Positions 45,636-53,949 of a DNA stretch of 64,000 nt are shown piece by piece (the first letter of the stretch is position 1; each line of letters begins with the position of its first letter). Under the pieces are notes generated by a model, which ran no database searches, was not told the origin of the DNA, and saw only the letters and a program-made list of their open reading frames with translations. The DNA comes from Clostridium collagenovorans DSM 3089 (GTDB taxonomy: Bacteria; Bacillota; Clostridia; Clostridiales; Clostridiaceae), in assembly GCF_900130005.1 (NCBI RefSeq), contig NZ_FQXP01000007.1, positions 1-64,000 of the forward strand, in the 5' to 3' direction. A program made the translations under genes and the position numbers.

Positions 45636-46088
45636 AGTACCACCCGTAAACGGGTCAATATATTCTTTTAAGCTCATCTGTTCATATGCTATATCTTCTT
45701 TCATTTAATTTTTTATATACTCCTCAATTGCCATTTTATTTTTATAAACTGTATTAACATAGTATGCCTTACACCAAAACAATCTATTTTCATACTTGTA
45801 TTTTAAATTTGCATGTCTATTAAAAATTATTAAGGAACTTTTCTCATTAAGATATCTCATAAACTAAAAAACACTAAGTTTGAATGGTGTACTTATAAAC
45901 ATAGGTCTATTGATCTTTACAAGAATCGGCTTCTATTATTTCTAATCCTTTATGCTCTCAATCTTTCTTAATATTATCACAATCAATTACCTTATTTTCA
46001 CACAAATTATTTATTGTCTATACTTTGGTGCAAAAACTATATGATATTTACAATTTCATTTACTATATGCTAAGTTCCTATTGTCCAT
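45636..46088 (-). mobile_element. IS200-family TnpA relic
   Basis: On the minus strand from 46088 the sequence reads MDNRNLAYSK, a stop, then NCKYHIVFAPKYRQ. Later come NEKSSLIIFNRHANLKYKYE, NRLFWCKAYYVNTVYKNK and KEDIAYEQMSLKEYIDPFTG. These are unmistakable parts of the IS200 TnpA Y1 transposase, now with several stops and frameshifts and a missing centre that includes most of the HUH and tyrosine region. A perfect palindrome ACCCGTAAACGGGT at 45642-45655 is the expected right-end hairpin. Confidence 0.9.
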
Positions 46089-46221
46089 TATACAACATAC
46101 TTCCCTGAAATTATAGTTGAATGCGAAACCTACTATATTATAATTAGGATTTCTTTGCTTCTACTCATATCTAAGAGCTTTGTAGAAACACAAGTGTAAT
46201 CTTTGGTATTCTTTATACAAA

Positions 46222-46253
46222 AGCTGCTGTACTAACTTTTTAGCACAACAGCT
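46222..46253 (-). terminator. Terminator of the candidate sactipeptide operon
   Basis: Arms 46222-46230 and 46245-46253 pair at eight of nine positions around a 14-base loop. On the minus strand the stem is followed by TTTTG. It lies 14 bases after the stop of the 51-residue membrane protein. Confidence 0.6.
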
Positions 46254-46266
46254 ACTTATTTTTAAT

Positions 46267-46422
46267 TTATTCTTTGAAAGTTTTATTTTTTCTATTTATA
46301 TAACTATACCATATTATTAATAACATAGAAAATATATAATATAAAATTGGTATATCATAAATACTTGCAATAACTAAACTAATTGCTGAACCCAGCAATA
46401 AAATATTAGAAATAATTTTCAT
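46267..46422 (-). CDS. 51-residue membrane protein, candidate immunity or export accessory
   Basis: This gene starts at ATG 46422 behind a perfect AAGGAGGTGA box seven bases away and ends at 46267. The product has two hydrophobic segments (ISNILLLGSAISLVIASI and ILYYIFSMLLIIWYSYI) and a short basic tail (NRKNKTFKE). It begins 15 bases after the stop of the ABC exporter gene, and a terminator follows it, so it is the last gene of the radical SAM operon. Small membrane proteins at this position often give self-immunity in bacteriocin clusters. That role is inferred; no family was recognised. Confidence 0.75.
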   Translation of the reverse strand: MKIISNILLLGSAISLVIASIYDIPILYYIFSMLLIIWYSYINRKNKTFKE

Positions 46423-46437
46423 GTTTTCTTCACCTCC

Positions 46438-48063
46438 TTAATAACTATTAATTAAATCTAAGCTATATATATTATCAGCACAATCTATAATCTCTTTATC
46501 ATGCGTTATTATAATAACTATTTTATCTTTTAATTCGGATAAAATTATATTCATAATAGAAGTTTTAGACGTTATGTCAATATTAGCAGTAGCTTCATCG
46601 AAAATATATACATCTGAATCTTTCAAAAGAGCCCTAGCTATAGCAATTTTTTGTATTTGCCCTCCAGAAAGATTTCTTCCTCCTTCTGCAATCATATATG
46701 ATCGTCGTTGTATTTTATTAAATATAGAATCATCTAATAAAGAACATACGTATTCGAATCTCTCTTCATTTAAATTCTCATTTGCAAACTTAATATTCTC
46801 TTCTACCGTTCCTGCGAATAAAAATATTTTTTGTGAAACTATTCCTATCTTACTTCTAAGACTTTCAATATTAATACTTTTTAAATTCTTATTATTGATT
46901 ATAATATCACCTTCATAGTTATCGTAAAAGCCTAATAATAATTTAATAACAGTACTCTTTCCACTTCCATTTTTTCCAGATATAACTGTTACCTCATTTT
47001 TTTTCATTTGCAAATCTAAGTTATTTATAACATTCTTATTTAAATATTTAAAATTCACAGATTTATATACAATGTTATTAATTTCTTCATTAATATTATA
47101 AACTCTAGATTCTTCTATTTCAACAGATCTTCCCATAAGTTCTGTAATTCTTTTTAGTGCAGAAATTGATGGTTGTATAGTTATTCCAAGAGTAGCGATT
47201 TGCTGAATAGGAGCATAAATAAACATTGCATATTGTGCCAATGCAAAATAATCCCCAACTGTTAAGTTCCCTTTTACAATTTCTATCCCTAGTAATAGAG
47301 CAATTATAGACGTATAGAAATTTACAATCATAGTCAGTGATTCACTACCAAATGACGAAACTTTAATCCTTTTTATTGTTTTTTTCTTAATTTTATCTAT
47401 TTCTTTATTAATTTTAGAAGCACCTCTTACTTCATAATTATTTTGCTTTATTTCCATGATTCCCTGAAAACTTTCTTGAATTTTTCCATTTGCATCTGCT
47501 GTCTTTTCCATTATATCAGTTGATAAACTTTTTATTTTTTTCATTGATCTGTTAGTTATTATATAAAAAGGCACTGCAAAAACTATGACAGCAATTACTA
47601 AAATAGGACTTTGTCTAAGTATAAATACTAGTGATGCTACCCCTGTAACAAAGCTTATTATGAAAGAAAAAATGCTAGTAGAGAATATTCCTGAAAGCAG
47701 ATCCACTTCACCTACTCTTGACAAAAAATATCCTAATCTATTATCATCAAAAAATGAAATCGGAAGCTTTAATATATGATTATATAAATCTTTTTTTATT
47801 TGAGATGTTAATCTTATAGATACCTTACCACTCAAAATATTACTAAACACATTTATTAATGATTTTAAAAAATAAATTAATAATAAACTAGTTGTATAAA
47901 TAATAATTAATCTTATATTTCCACTTAAAATTCCCTTATCAAATATGTTTTTGCTTATTTGTGGTATCAATATTGTAATAAAACTAATTATTAATGTTAA
48001 AAATGCACTTAATAAAATTATATATTTTTCTTTTGAAAGATATTTAAAAAGGAATTTGATCAT
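46438..48063 (-). CDS. ABC exporter of the candidate sactipeptide cluster
   Basis: The 541-residue protein fuses six membrane helices (to about residue 310) to an ATPase with Walker A SGKNGSGKST, signature LSGGQIQKIAIARA, Walker B VYIFDEATANID and switch IITHDKE. There is no N-terminal C39 peptidase domain, so it should export the peptide without cutting its leader. It begins 15 bases after the second radical SAM gene, whose stop lies inside its ribosome-site region, so co-expression is likely. Export of the modified peptide is inferred from the neighbourhood. Confidence 0.92.
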   Translation of the reverse strand: MIKFLFKYLSKEKYIILLSAFLTLIISFITILIPQISKNIFDKGILSGNIRLIIIYTTSLLLIYFLKSLINVFSNILSGKVSIRLTSQIKKDLYNHILKLPISFFDDNRLGYFLSRVGEVDLLSGIFSTSIFSFIISFVTGVASLVFILRQSPILVIAVIVFAVPFYIITNRSMKKIKSLSTDIMEKTADANGKIQESFQGIMEIKQNNYEVRGASKINKEIDKIKKKTIKRIKVSSFGSESLTMIVNFYTSIIALLLGIEIVKGNLTVGDYFALAQYAMFIYAPIQQIATLGITIQPSISALKRITELMGRSVEIEESRVYNINEEINNIVYKSVNFKYLNKNVINNLDLQMKKNEVTVISGKNGSGKSTVIKLLLGFYDNYEGDIIINNKNLKSINIESLRSKIGIVSQKIFLFAGTVEENIKFANENLNEERFEYVCSLLDDSIFNKIQRRSYMIAEGGRNLSGGQIQKIAIARALLKDSDVYIFDEATANIDITSKTSIMNIILSELKDKIVIIITHDKEIIDCADNIYSLDLINSY

Positions 48064-48078
48064 AATCCTTATCCTCCA

Positions 48079-49299
48079 TTATTTAATTAGCTCACATAAT
48101 GTTTTGCCACAAATATCTCCATTACTTAATCTTTTTTCCACTGCTCTGCAATCTGCACATGAATATTTATACTTACACTGTCTACAACTGGATATATTAT
48201 CCGCGGTAAACTTCCAGTATTCTCCTATATTTTTATTTCCTTCAAATGAACTTAGTAAAGTTTTTAATTTTAAATTACTAACAACCTCATCTTTAAGACC
48301 CGGGCAAGGAATAATATCACCATCGCATGTAATAGCAATATTTCCGTTTAAACAATGATTATATGTTATAAACTCTTCAAAACCGTTATCTGGCACATAT
48401 TGATTTTTCAAGTTAAGCAATTCTTTAGGATAAATATTTTCTTCAATGATAAAACTAATAGAAATATTATTTATTCCATGTGTTTTAAAAGTTTCAATAA
48501 GTTGTGGAATATATTTTTTTGAAAAATTGTCCACAACTAAATTAACGTTAATTTTGAGATTATTATTTAAGTCAAGTATATTATCTTTCAATTTATAAAG
48601 TTCTAAAAATAGATTGTTAATATTTGATTTACTTGCATCAAATACTAATATGGGATGTATATTCATTTTAATTAAATGCGGTATAAATTTATTAAATAAA
48701 CTGGGATTAGATTTTATAAAAATATTTGAATTATAACCAACATTTTTGCGAAATAATTCTAAAAATTCAATTAATTTTTCATTTAATAAAAATGGATTTC
48801 CTCCATGCACAATATATTTTTTAAAATTTAATTTGGCTAATTGATTGAATAAGCTATTATAAAAATTAAAATCAATTTCTTCATCCGTTATATTTGGTAA
48901 ACCACATGTTTCACAAACCTGATATTTATTCTTGTTACAATGTTCACAATATTTATCACAACCTATAGGCAATTCTATGAAACATGTACTCATAATAGGA
49001 GGATTTTCAGATTCTAATGTTATCAGTTTTCCTTGTCTATAATCTTCTATGTAATAACTAGCATCTGAGAAATATCCAATATTATTATTTTTTAGTTTAA
49101 CAAGAAACGAATCAATATCAATTTTAATATGTTTTGTTTTCAATTCGTTAATAGAAGTATTTTCTGATATATCCTTTAAAATATCACTATGCTGTATATC
49201 AAAGGAGAATACCCTCCCATCTTTTAAGTTATATAATAAACTTCCGTTAAAACCCTTTACAATTTTACAATATTCGTTTTTCAAAAAATATTTACTCAT
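48079..49299 (-). CDS. Radical SAM peptide maturase with PqqD-like N-terminus
   Basis: The 406-residue protein begins with about 90 residues resembling a PqqD-type peptide-recognition domain (KGFNGSLLYNLKDGRVFSFD). The radical SAM motif is C114-x3-C118-x2-C121 in IGCDKYCEHC, which binds a 4Fe-4S cluster and SAM. Two further cysteines (C129, C132 in VCETCG) follow at once, which is unusual. HGGNPFLL near residue 165 replaces the common GGEP. The C-terminus has a SPASM-like set: PCPGLKDE, SCRQCKYKYSCADCRA, ICGKTLC. It should form thioether crosslinks in the peptide encoded at 52607-52777. It lies 17 bases after the first maturase gene. Confidence 0.85.
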   Translation of the reverse strand: MSKYFLKNEYCKIVKGFNGSLLYNLKDGRVFSFDIQHSDILKDISENTSINELKTKHIKIDIDSFLVKLKNNNIGYFSDASYYIEDYRQGKLITLESENPPIMSTCFIELPIGCDKYCEHCNKNKYQVCETCGLPNITDEEIDFNFYNSLFNQLAKLNFKKYIVHGGNPFLLNEKLIEFLELFRKNVGYNSNIFIKSNPSLFNKFIPHLIKMNIHPILVFDASKSNINNLFLELYKLKDNILDLNNNLKINVNLVVDNFSKKYIPQLIETFKTHGINNISISFIIEENIYPKELLNLKNQYVPDNGFEEFITYNHCLNGNIAITCDGDIIPCPGLKDEVVSNLKLKTLLSSFEGNKNIGEYWKFTADNISSCRQCKYKYSCADCRAVEKRLSNGDICGKTLCELIK

Positions 49300-49316
49300 T
49301 TATAGCCTCCAATAAT

Positions 49317-50690
49317 TTACTCTATTATTTTATTAAATCCTTTTGCGTTTTCAACTATTGTCCATACCCTTGAAAATAATTTTTTTTGATAATCTATAGA
49401 TTTTTTACACATATCTTCATTTTTTTTACTAAAACCACCATCTGCACTTAAAACATGACAATAACAAAAATCACATAATCTTTGTATACAGCAATTAGAA
49501 CAGTCCTTCATAATTGATTGTTTATATTTAAATAGCATATCATTTATTTTATCATAACTTATCCAACTATCCACATCTCCTATAGAATGCATTTCACCAA
49601 CTCTTTCACAACAGTGAATATTCCCCAAAGTATCTATTGCTAGCTTTGTTCCAGGAATGCATGCCCCAGTGTATTTCATAAATTCAGGTCTAATTTTTTT
49701 TAACTCTATATTGTTAATTCTATTTATAACACTAAAATATTCCAATCCAAAAATGTTAGTTAATAACATATCTTTTTCACCATTTATTAATTGTTTTGTG
49801 TATTCATTTCTTAATTCAGTTAATTCTTCCTTTTGCTTTTCTTTTTCTGATTTACTATATTGATCATACCAAGTTGTTCCTACAGACGATACTGGATTAA
49901 CCTTTGCAATTATAGGCAGGTCTTCCTTGTTATTTTCTATAAACTCATTTAATCTTTTAAAACTTGTACCAGTATCAAATGTTATTATCATTGAGCAATA
50001 GTTTTTATAATATTCTGGTTCTAACTCTTTTATTCTCAACAGCTTCTTCATTATTATGTCATATGTACCTCCTGAGTTTGGAAATACTCGCAATCTATCA
50101 TTTTCATGCTTATCCCCATTTAAACTTACGGATAAAGCAAATTTATTTTCGATTAAAAATTTAATTATATCATCATCTAGTAATACAGCATTAGTTGTAA
50201 TATTAAATTTAACTTCATACGGATATATTTCTTTACATAATTCAACGGTTTTTAATATCACTTCTAAATTCATCAATGGTTCACCACCATAAAATCCTAT
50301 TCTTGGTACTAAAAACGGATTATTACTTTTCACCTTTATAAATTCATCGAAATATTTTCTCACAGCCTTTTCCGCAACTTCAAATTTCATTTGTCTTTTA
50401 CCATGATTCCTAGATACATCATAATTCTCTGAATAAATGCAATATTTACATCTTAAATTGCAATCTTCTGTTATCATTAAAATTAATTGCTGAAAACCAT
50501 GCTTCATTAAATATCGTTCAATTTGATAGTTTGATGCATTGAAAAATTCTTCAGAATTAATCTCCTCATCCTTATAGCTTTCATCAATAGAATAGTTTTT
50601 AAAAGCTGTTTCGTAGAAATCTACATTTCCAGTTACATCATTATAAAAATACTTATTTTTATTATCAGTTTCAAATATAAATCCTCTCAT
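49317..50690 (-). CDS. Radical SAM/SPASM peptide maturase
   Basis: The 457-residue protein has C77-x3-C81-x2-C84 (EDCNLRCKYCIYSEN), GFYGGEPLMN near residue 131, and SLNGD near 187. A SPASM domain follows: ACIPGTKLAIDTLGNIHCCE near 355 and CSNCCIQRLCDFCYCH near 405, binding auxiliary Fe-S clusters. These are features of sactipeptide and ranthipeptide synthases. The first 60 residues may help bind the leader. GGAGGG precedes the ATG by eight bases. Two maturases for one visible precursor recalls the thuricin CD cluster. The precursor lies 1.9 kb upstream, across a dead insertion sequence. Confidence 0.9.
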   Translation of the reverse strand: MRGFIFETDNKNKYFYNDVTGNVDFYETAFKNYSIDESYKDEEINSEEFFNASNYQIERYLMKHGFQQLILMITEDCNLRCKYCIYSENYDVSRNHGKRQMKFEVAEKAVRKYFDEFIKVKSNNPFLVPRIGFYGGEPLMNLEVILKTVELCKEIYPYEVKFNITTNAVLLDDDIIKFLIENKFALSVSLNGDKHENDRLRVFPNSGGTYDIIMKKLLRIKELEPEYYKNYCSMIITFDTGTSFKRLNEFIENNKEDLPIIAKVNPVSSVGTTWYDQYSKSEKEKQKEELTELRNEYTKQLINGEKDMLLTNIFGLEYFSVINRINNIELKKIRPEFMKYTGACIPGTKLAIDTLGNIHCCERVGEMHSIGDVDSWISYDKINDMLFKYKQSIMKDCSNCCIQRLCDFCYCHVLSADGGFSKKNEDMCKKSIDYQKKLFSRVWTIVENAKGFNKIIE

Positions 50691-50961
50691 TAAATAAACC
50701 CTCCATGTATGATATATGTATCATGATTAATAGAAAACCTACTACTATTCTTATTCTGATTACACAACCTAATTACTTTACTATAGTTATATATTTTACA
50801 GTATATAACACTTCAATTTTTGATATTTTCAATAATAACTTTTTATTAAACTCTCTCCTCTATACCCTAAACAACTTAGTATATATGTTGTAATAAAGTT
50901 CTTCTCAACATTTCTTACCCTTTCTAGACTAGGAAAAAATATATTATTAATAACTGATGAT
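50691..50961. other. Upstream region of the maturase operon
   Basis: No gene is seen. On the minus strand a TTGAAA-like box near 50820 and TATA-rich sequence about 20 bases on could form a promoter, and an ATGATA-CATA-TATCAT inverted repeat lies near 50708-50723, just before the ribosome site. Both are weak. Confidence 0.35.
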
Positions 50962-51870
50962 TCCCCCCCACATCCTCCCCTATTAGATTAAGTTCCGTAC
51001 TATATGGTGGTAGAAACATTAATTCTAATCTAGCTTTATTTTCATCTCAAAATTGTTGTATTAGCTTATCATTATGCATTCCTGTATTTTCAAGAATAAT
51101 TACTATTTTACCCATAGGATGCTACCTAAGAGTTATTTCTAAAAATTCTCCAAATACCTTTATTACATCATATCTTTCATGCCTTCACAATGAACTATAC
51201 ATGTTGGCATAGTTTAATATACCTATCAACTTAACCCCAGCATTTTACAGTAGGTGGATATCTTCTTTTGATTACCTATTATAAACTATGTCTTTTGAAT
51301 AGCTTGATAACCCATAGGCATAGATTCATCTTCAAATAATATATGACCAATTTCTCCTTTAAGGTAATTTTTTAGTGCTTCAAAATTTTCTCGCTTTTTT
51401 ATAAGATTTTTCATAACGTTGGTTAGTCTTGTATAACTTAAGTTATTTCTATACAAAACCTCGACTATACCTGTATGACACATAGTAAAATTAAATGCTT
51501 TAATAGCCTATTATCTTATTAATTCTATTGTCCAATTTTTCTTCATTCAAATCCAACTAGACCTAAAGTTCTGTTTATAACTATTTCTACAATCTTTTTA
51601 GTTTACTCACTATTTAATTTTGCTTTTACTCCAATACTGTTACCCATTTCTAATCCTAATAATCCATTAGTTTTATATGCTTGCCTATGTCCTATTTTTC
51701 AAGTTCATTAATTTTTTCATTATTGAACTCTTCATAGTACAGTAATAACACACTATATCTTTTATATAATCTTACATTTTTTGTTTCTTTTATAACTGCT
51801 TTTAATTCTTTTATTTCTCTCTAATTTCCATATTTCTTATTGAGCATTAATGCTTCCATAAATGCAATCT
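50962..51870 (-). mobile_element. IS630-family transposase relic between precursor and maturases
   Basis: The minus strand shows pieces of an IS630 transposase with many stops and frameshifts: MEALMLNKKYGN and ELKAVIKETKNVRLYKRYSV near the start, NNLSYTRLTNVMK and KGEIGHILFEDES (first catalytic Asp region) at 51286-51483, then GVKLIGILNYA, MGKIVIILENTG and FLPPYSTELNLI near 50975. The order matches an intact element, but nothing longer than 65 codons is open. Its terminal repeats could not be fixed. Confidence 0.82.
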
Positions 51871-52606
51871 TTTCTTTTTACCAGAAATCACATTTTTATT
51901 ATTTGGGATTTATATTTCATTTTTTATATCTAGAAATTTAAGTATATAAATTTAAAATGTTACAATTTATATACTTAAATCTTAACTTTGTAAGCCATTT
52001 AAGAAGTATTTATAAACATACTCATGGATAAATACGATAATCACGTAAAATATATTTTTATATTTAATTATTTTATGACATTATCAAAATTAATAATGTC
52101 ATATTAGAAACTAATGTTTTAATATACTTTTTACTTAATATATCAACCATATATTAAATGTGATACTTTTTAGTATTCTTCTAAAGAGTCTACTAATATA
52201 AACCTCGCTTCCTAATAAAAATATACTTTATTTATTACTTATATGGGAAATCAAAGATGTTATTCTTTTAAAGAATGTTAACTTAAATATTCTTCTCATT
52301 AAAATTACTTTTTATAGATTATCGTAAATTTGATGTAACTATTTTATTTATATTCAAATATTATCTAATGATTTTTCTAGGTTACAAAATACCTGCCTTA
52401 ATATAACCTTAAATAATCTCATTACTATATTTGATGATTCCATGATATCTGAATTCACCTTCTATATAAAAATTATTTATATGAGTTAAAAATATGTATT
52501 CTAATCTCATTAATTATTCAAGTAAAACTATTATTAAATAGTATATATTTTTCATATTTAAAAGAAAGTCAGAGAGTTCATAACTATCTGACTTTCCAAT
52601 TTATAA
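51871..52606. other. Gene-free AT-rich stretch downstream of the precursor gene
   Basis: No second precursor-like cysteine-rich ORF was found on either strand. It contains perfect inverted repeats: 17-bp arms at 51936-51952 and 51964-51980, and 10-bp arms at 52075-52084 and 52093-52102. The first lies about 70 bases outside the IS630 relic and could be related to its end. Confidence 0.55.
52565..52595 (-). terminator. Hairpin just after the precursor gene
   Basis: AAAGTCAGA (52565-52573) pairs with TCTGACTTT (52587-52595), and on the minus strand TTCTTTTAAA follows. It starts 12 bases after the precursor stop, the position of the partial terminators that keep RiPP precursor transcripts abundant. 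Confidence 0.65.
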
Positions 52607-52777
52607 TTAGTGATCTAACATATTAGCAAAGTATAGTGATCCACTAACAACTGCTAAAGCAGTTGGTCCAGTTGCCGCTCCAGCTGCACATGCTAAAAAA
52701 CAAGGCGCTGTACAAACTCCAGCACATATCCATCCATTGTAGTAAGGTGTTACCCCATTCATATTAATTTCATCCAT
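52607..52777 (-). CDS. Candidate sactipeptide precursor, CX3CX3CX3C
   Basis: Started at ATG 52777, eight bases after GGGGGAG, the peptide has 56 residues; a 91-codon extension upstream lacks a ribosome site. Residues 1-15 (MDEINMNGVTPYYNG) look like a short leader. The core has cysteines 18, 22, 26 and 30 in WICAGVCTAPCFLACAA, then a cysteine-free half rich in Ala, Gly, Thr and Ser (GAATGPTALAVVSGSLYFA). Evenly spaced cysteines before an aliphatic acceptor half is the hairpin sactipeptide plan of thurincin H and thuricin CD, where each Cys sulfur joins an alpha-carbon in the second half. The GW-C-x3-C start resembles Trn-beta. Product identity and activity are inferred. Confidence 0.85.
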   Translation of the reverse strand: MDEINMNGVTPYYNGWICAGVCTAPCFLACAAGAATGPTALAVVSGSLYFANMLDH

Positions 52778-52824
52778 AACCTTTTCTCCCCCCTCTATTA
52801 ATTTAATATAAATTAATAATATTT

Positions 52825-52834
52825 GCTGATCAGC
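52825..52834. promoter_or_regulatory. Palindrome upstream of the precursor gene
   Basis: GCTGATCAGC is a perfect 10-base palindrome and one of the few GC-containing sites here, 48 bases upstream of the precursor start. It may be an operator. A TATACT lies beside it on the minus strand (near 52850), without a properly spaced -35 box. Confidence 0.35.
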
Positions 52835-52928
52835 TAATTCTAGTTTAGTATATTCTTTGTAATTTTTCAACATTTTTTTCAAAAAGTTACAGTTTGTTAA
52901 TTTTAATATCTATACTTAATCTGTTGTA

Positions 52929-53949
52929 CTAGTTGATTTTTTCAAATGATATTATTAGGAAAAGCATCCACACAACAAACTCCTTCTTAATAACAATATT
53001 TTTGCTAATTTTTCCAAAAACTAAGTGTTTAATTTTAGAGATTGATCTCTTACTAAAATATAAAGAATTTATAAAGTAGCATATATTATGAACTAAGATC
53101 CTTAGGGTTAATCTAGTCATTAACCCTAGTTTAGATTTAGCAAGAACACTATTTATACTAAATTGCGAAGCAAGTTGAGAAAAAAGAGGTTTCAATTCTT
53201 CTCCCTGCTTTAGATAATAAATTACGAAACTTCTTAGAATATGGTGTTTTGCTATTTTTACGTTTTATGCAAATAGTACATTTGACTGTTCTTTAGCGAT
53301 AGCTACCGCTAAATCATTACCTATATAGCATTTATCTCCAATAATACTGGTATTACTTAGAGAAGATGATAATTCAAATAGAGCATCCCTATCATCAATA
53401 TTACTTATAGTAACTACAAAGTTGGTAATAAAATCTTCGGTTGTTACTAATACATGAAGCTTTATTCCAAAATAAGTTTCTTTCTTTGATGCACAATAGC
53501 GTATGTTGATATATCTTTAAAGCACTAGAAAAATACGCTCTACCAAATTTACGTACGGGAATAGGCATACTGTCTACAATTCTTACAGATGATTTAGCTA
53601 ATTGAGATATCTCAACAAATTTACTTTGAATTTCTTTAATAAGTGTATATAAATTTCGTTTAGTTCTGTTAAATCTAGTTCTATCACCTATTTTAGGAAA
53701 TAATTCTTTGAAATTCTTTTTCACAAAGTTAAACCAAGCATTTTCAGAGTCAATAGTTGCAATTTCACCAACTAAACTAATAGTAATAATTTCACTATCG
53801 GAAAGCTTACTTTTTGAAACATTTTTCCTATGTGTAATCTGTGAAGGATCAACTTCCTTATAAATATCATCAATAATTGTATAAGAAACTGTAAAAAAAT
53901 CTTTTAAATCAGCAACGTTTTGGGTAGAATAATTAGTGAACTCTAACAT
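52929..53949 (-). mobile_element. IS982-family transposase relic
   Basis: The minus strand from 53949 gives 160 good residues of an IS982 transposase (DLKDFFTVSYTIIDDIYKEV, SDSEIITISLVGE, RFNRTKRNLYTLI, VDSMPIPVRKFGRA). After a frameshift near 53510 it continues as KKETYFGIKLHVLVTT, NIDDRDALFELSSSLSN and SIIGDKCYIGND. After further breaks come SQLASQFSINSVLAKSKLGL and MTRLTLRILVHNICYFINSL to KHLVFG near 53010. All domains are present but at least two frameshifts and a stop inactivate it. It ends about 150 bases upstream of the sactipeptide precursor. Confidence 0.88.

Noticed and set aside
46438..48063. Exporter as a C39-type leader-cleaving transporter
   Set aside because: The protein starts directly with membrane helices; the N-terminal Cys-His peptidase domain is absent.
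50705..50893. 62-codon plus-strand ORF upstream of the maturase operon
   Set aside because: No ribosome site and composition expected from AT-rich DNA. It overlaps the probable promoter region of the opposite strand.
52607..52882. Longer 91-residue form of the sactipeptide precursor
   Set aside because: The extra 35 residues have no ribosome site, while GGGGGAG sits correctly before the internal ATG at 52777.
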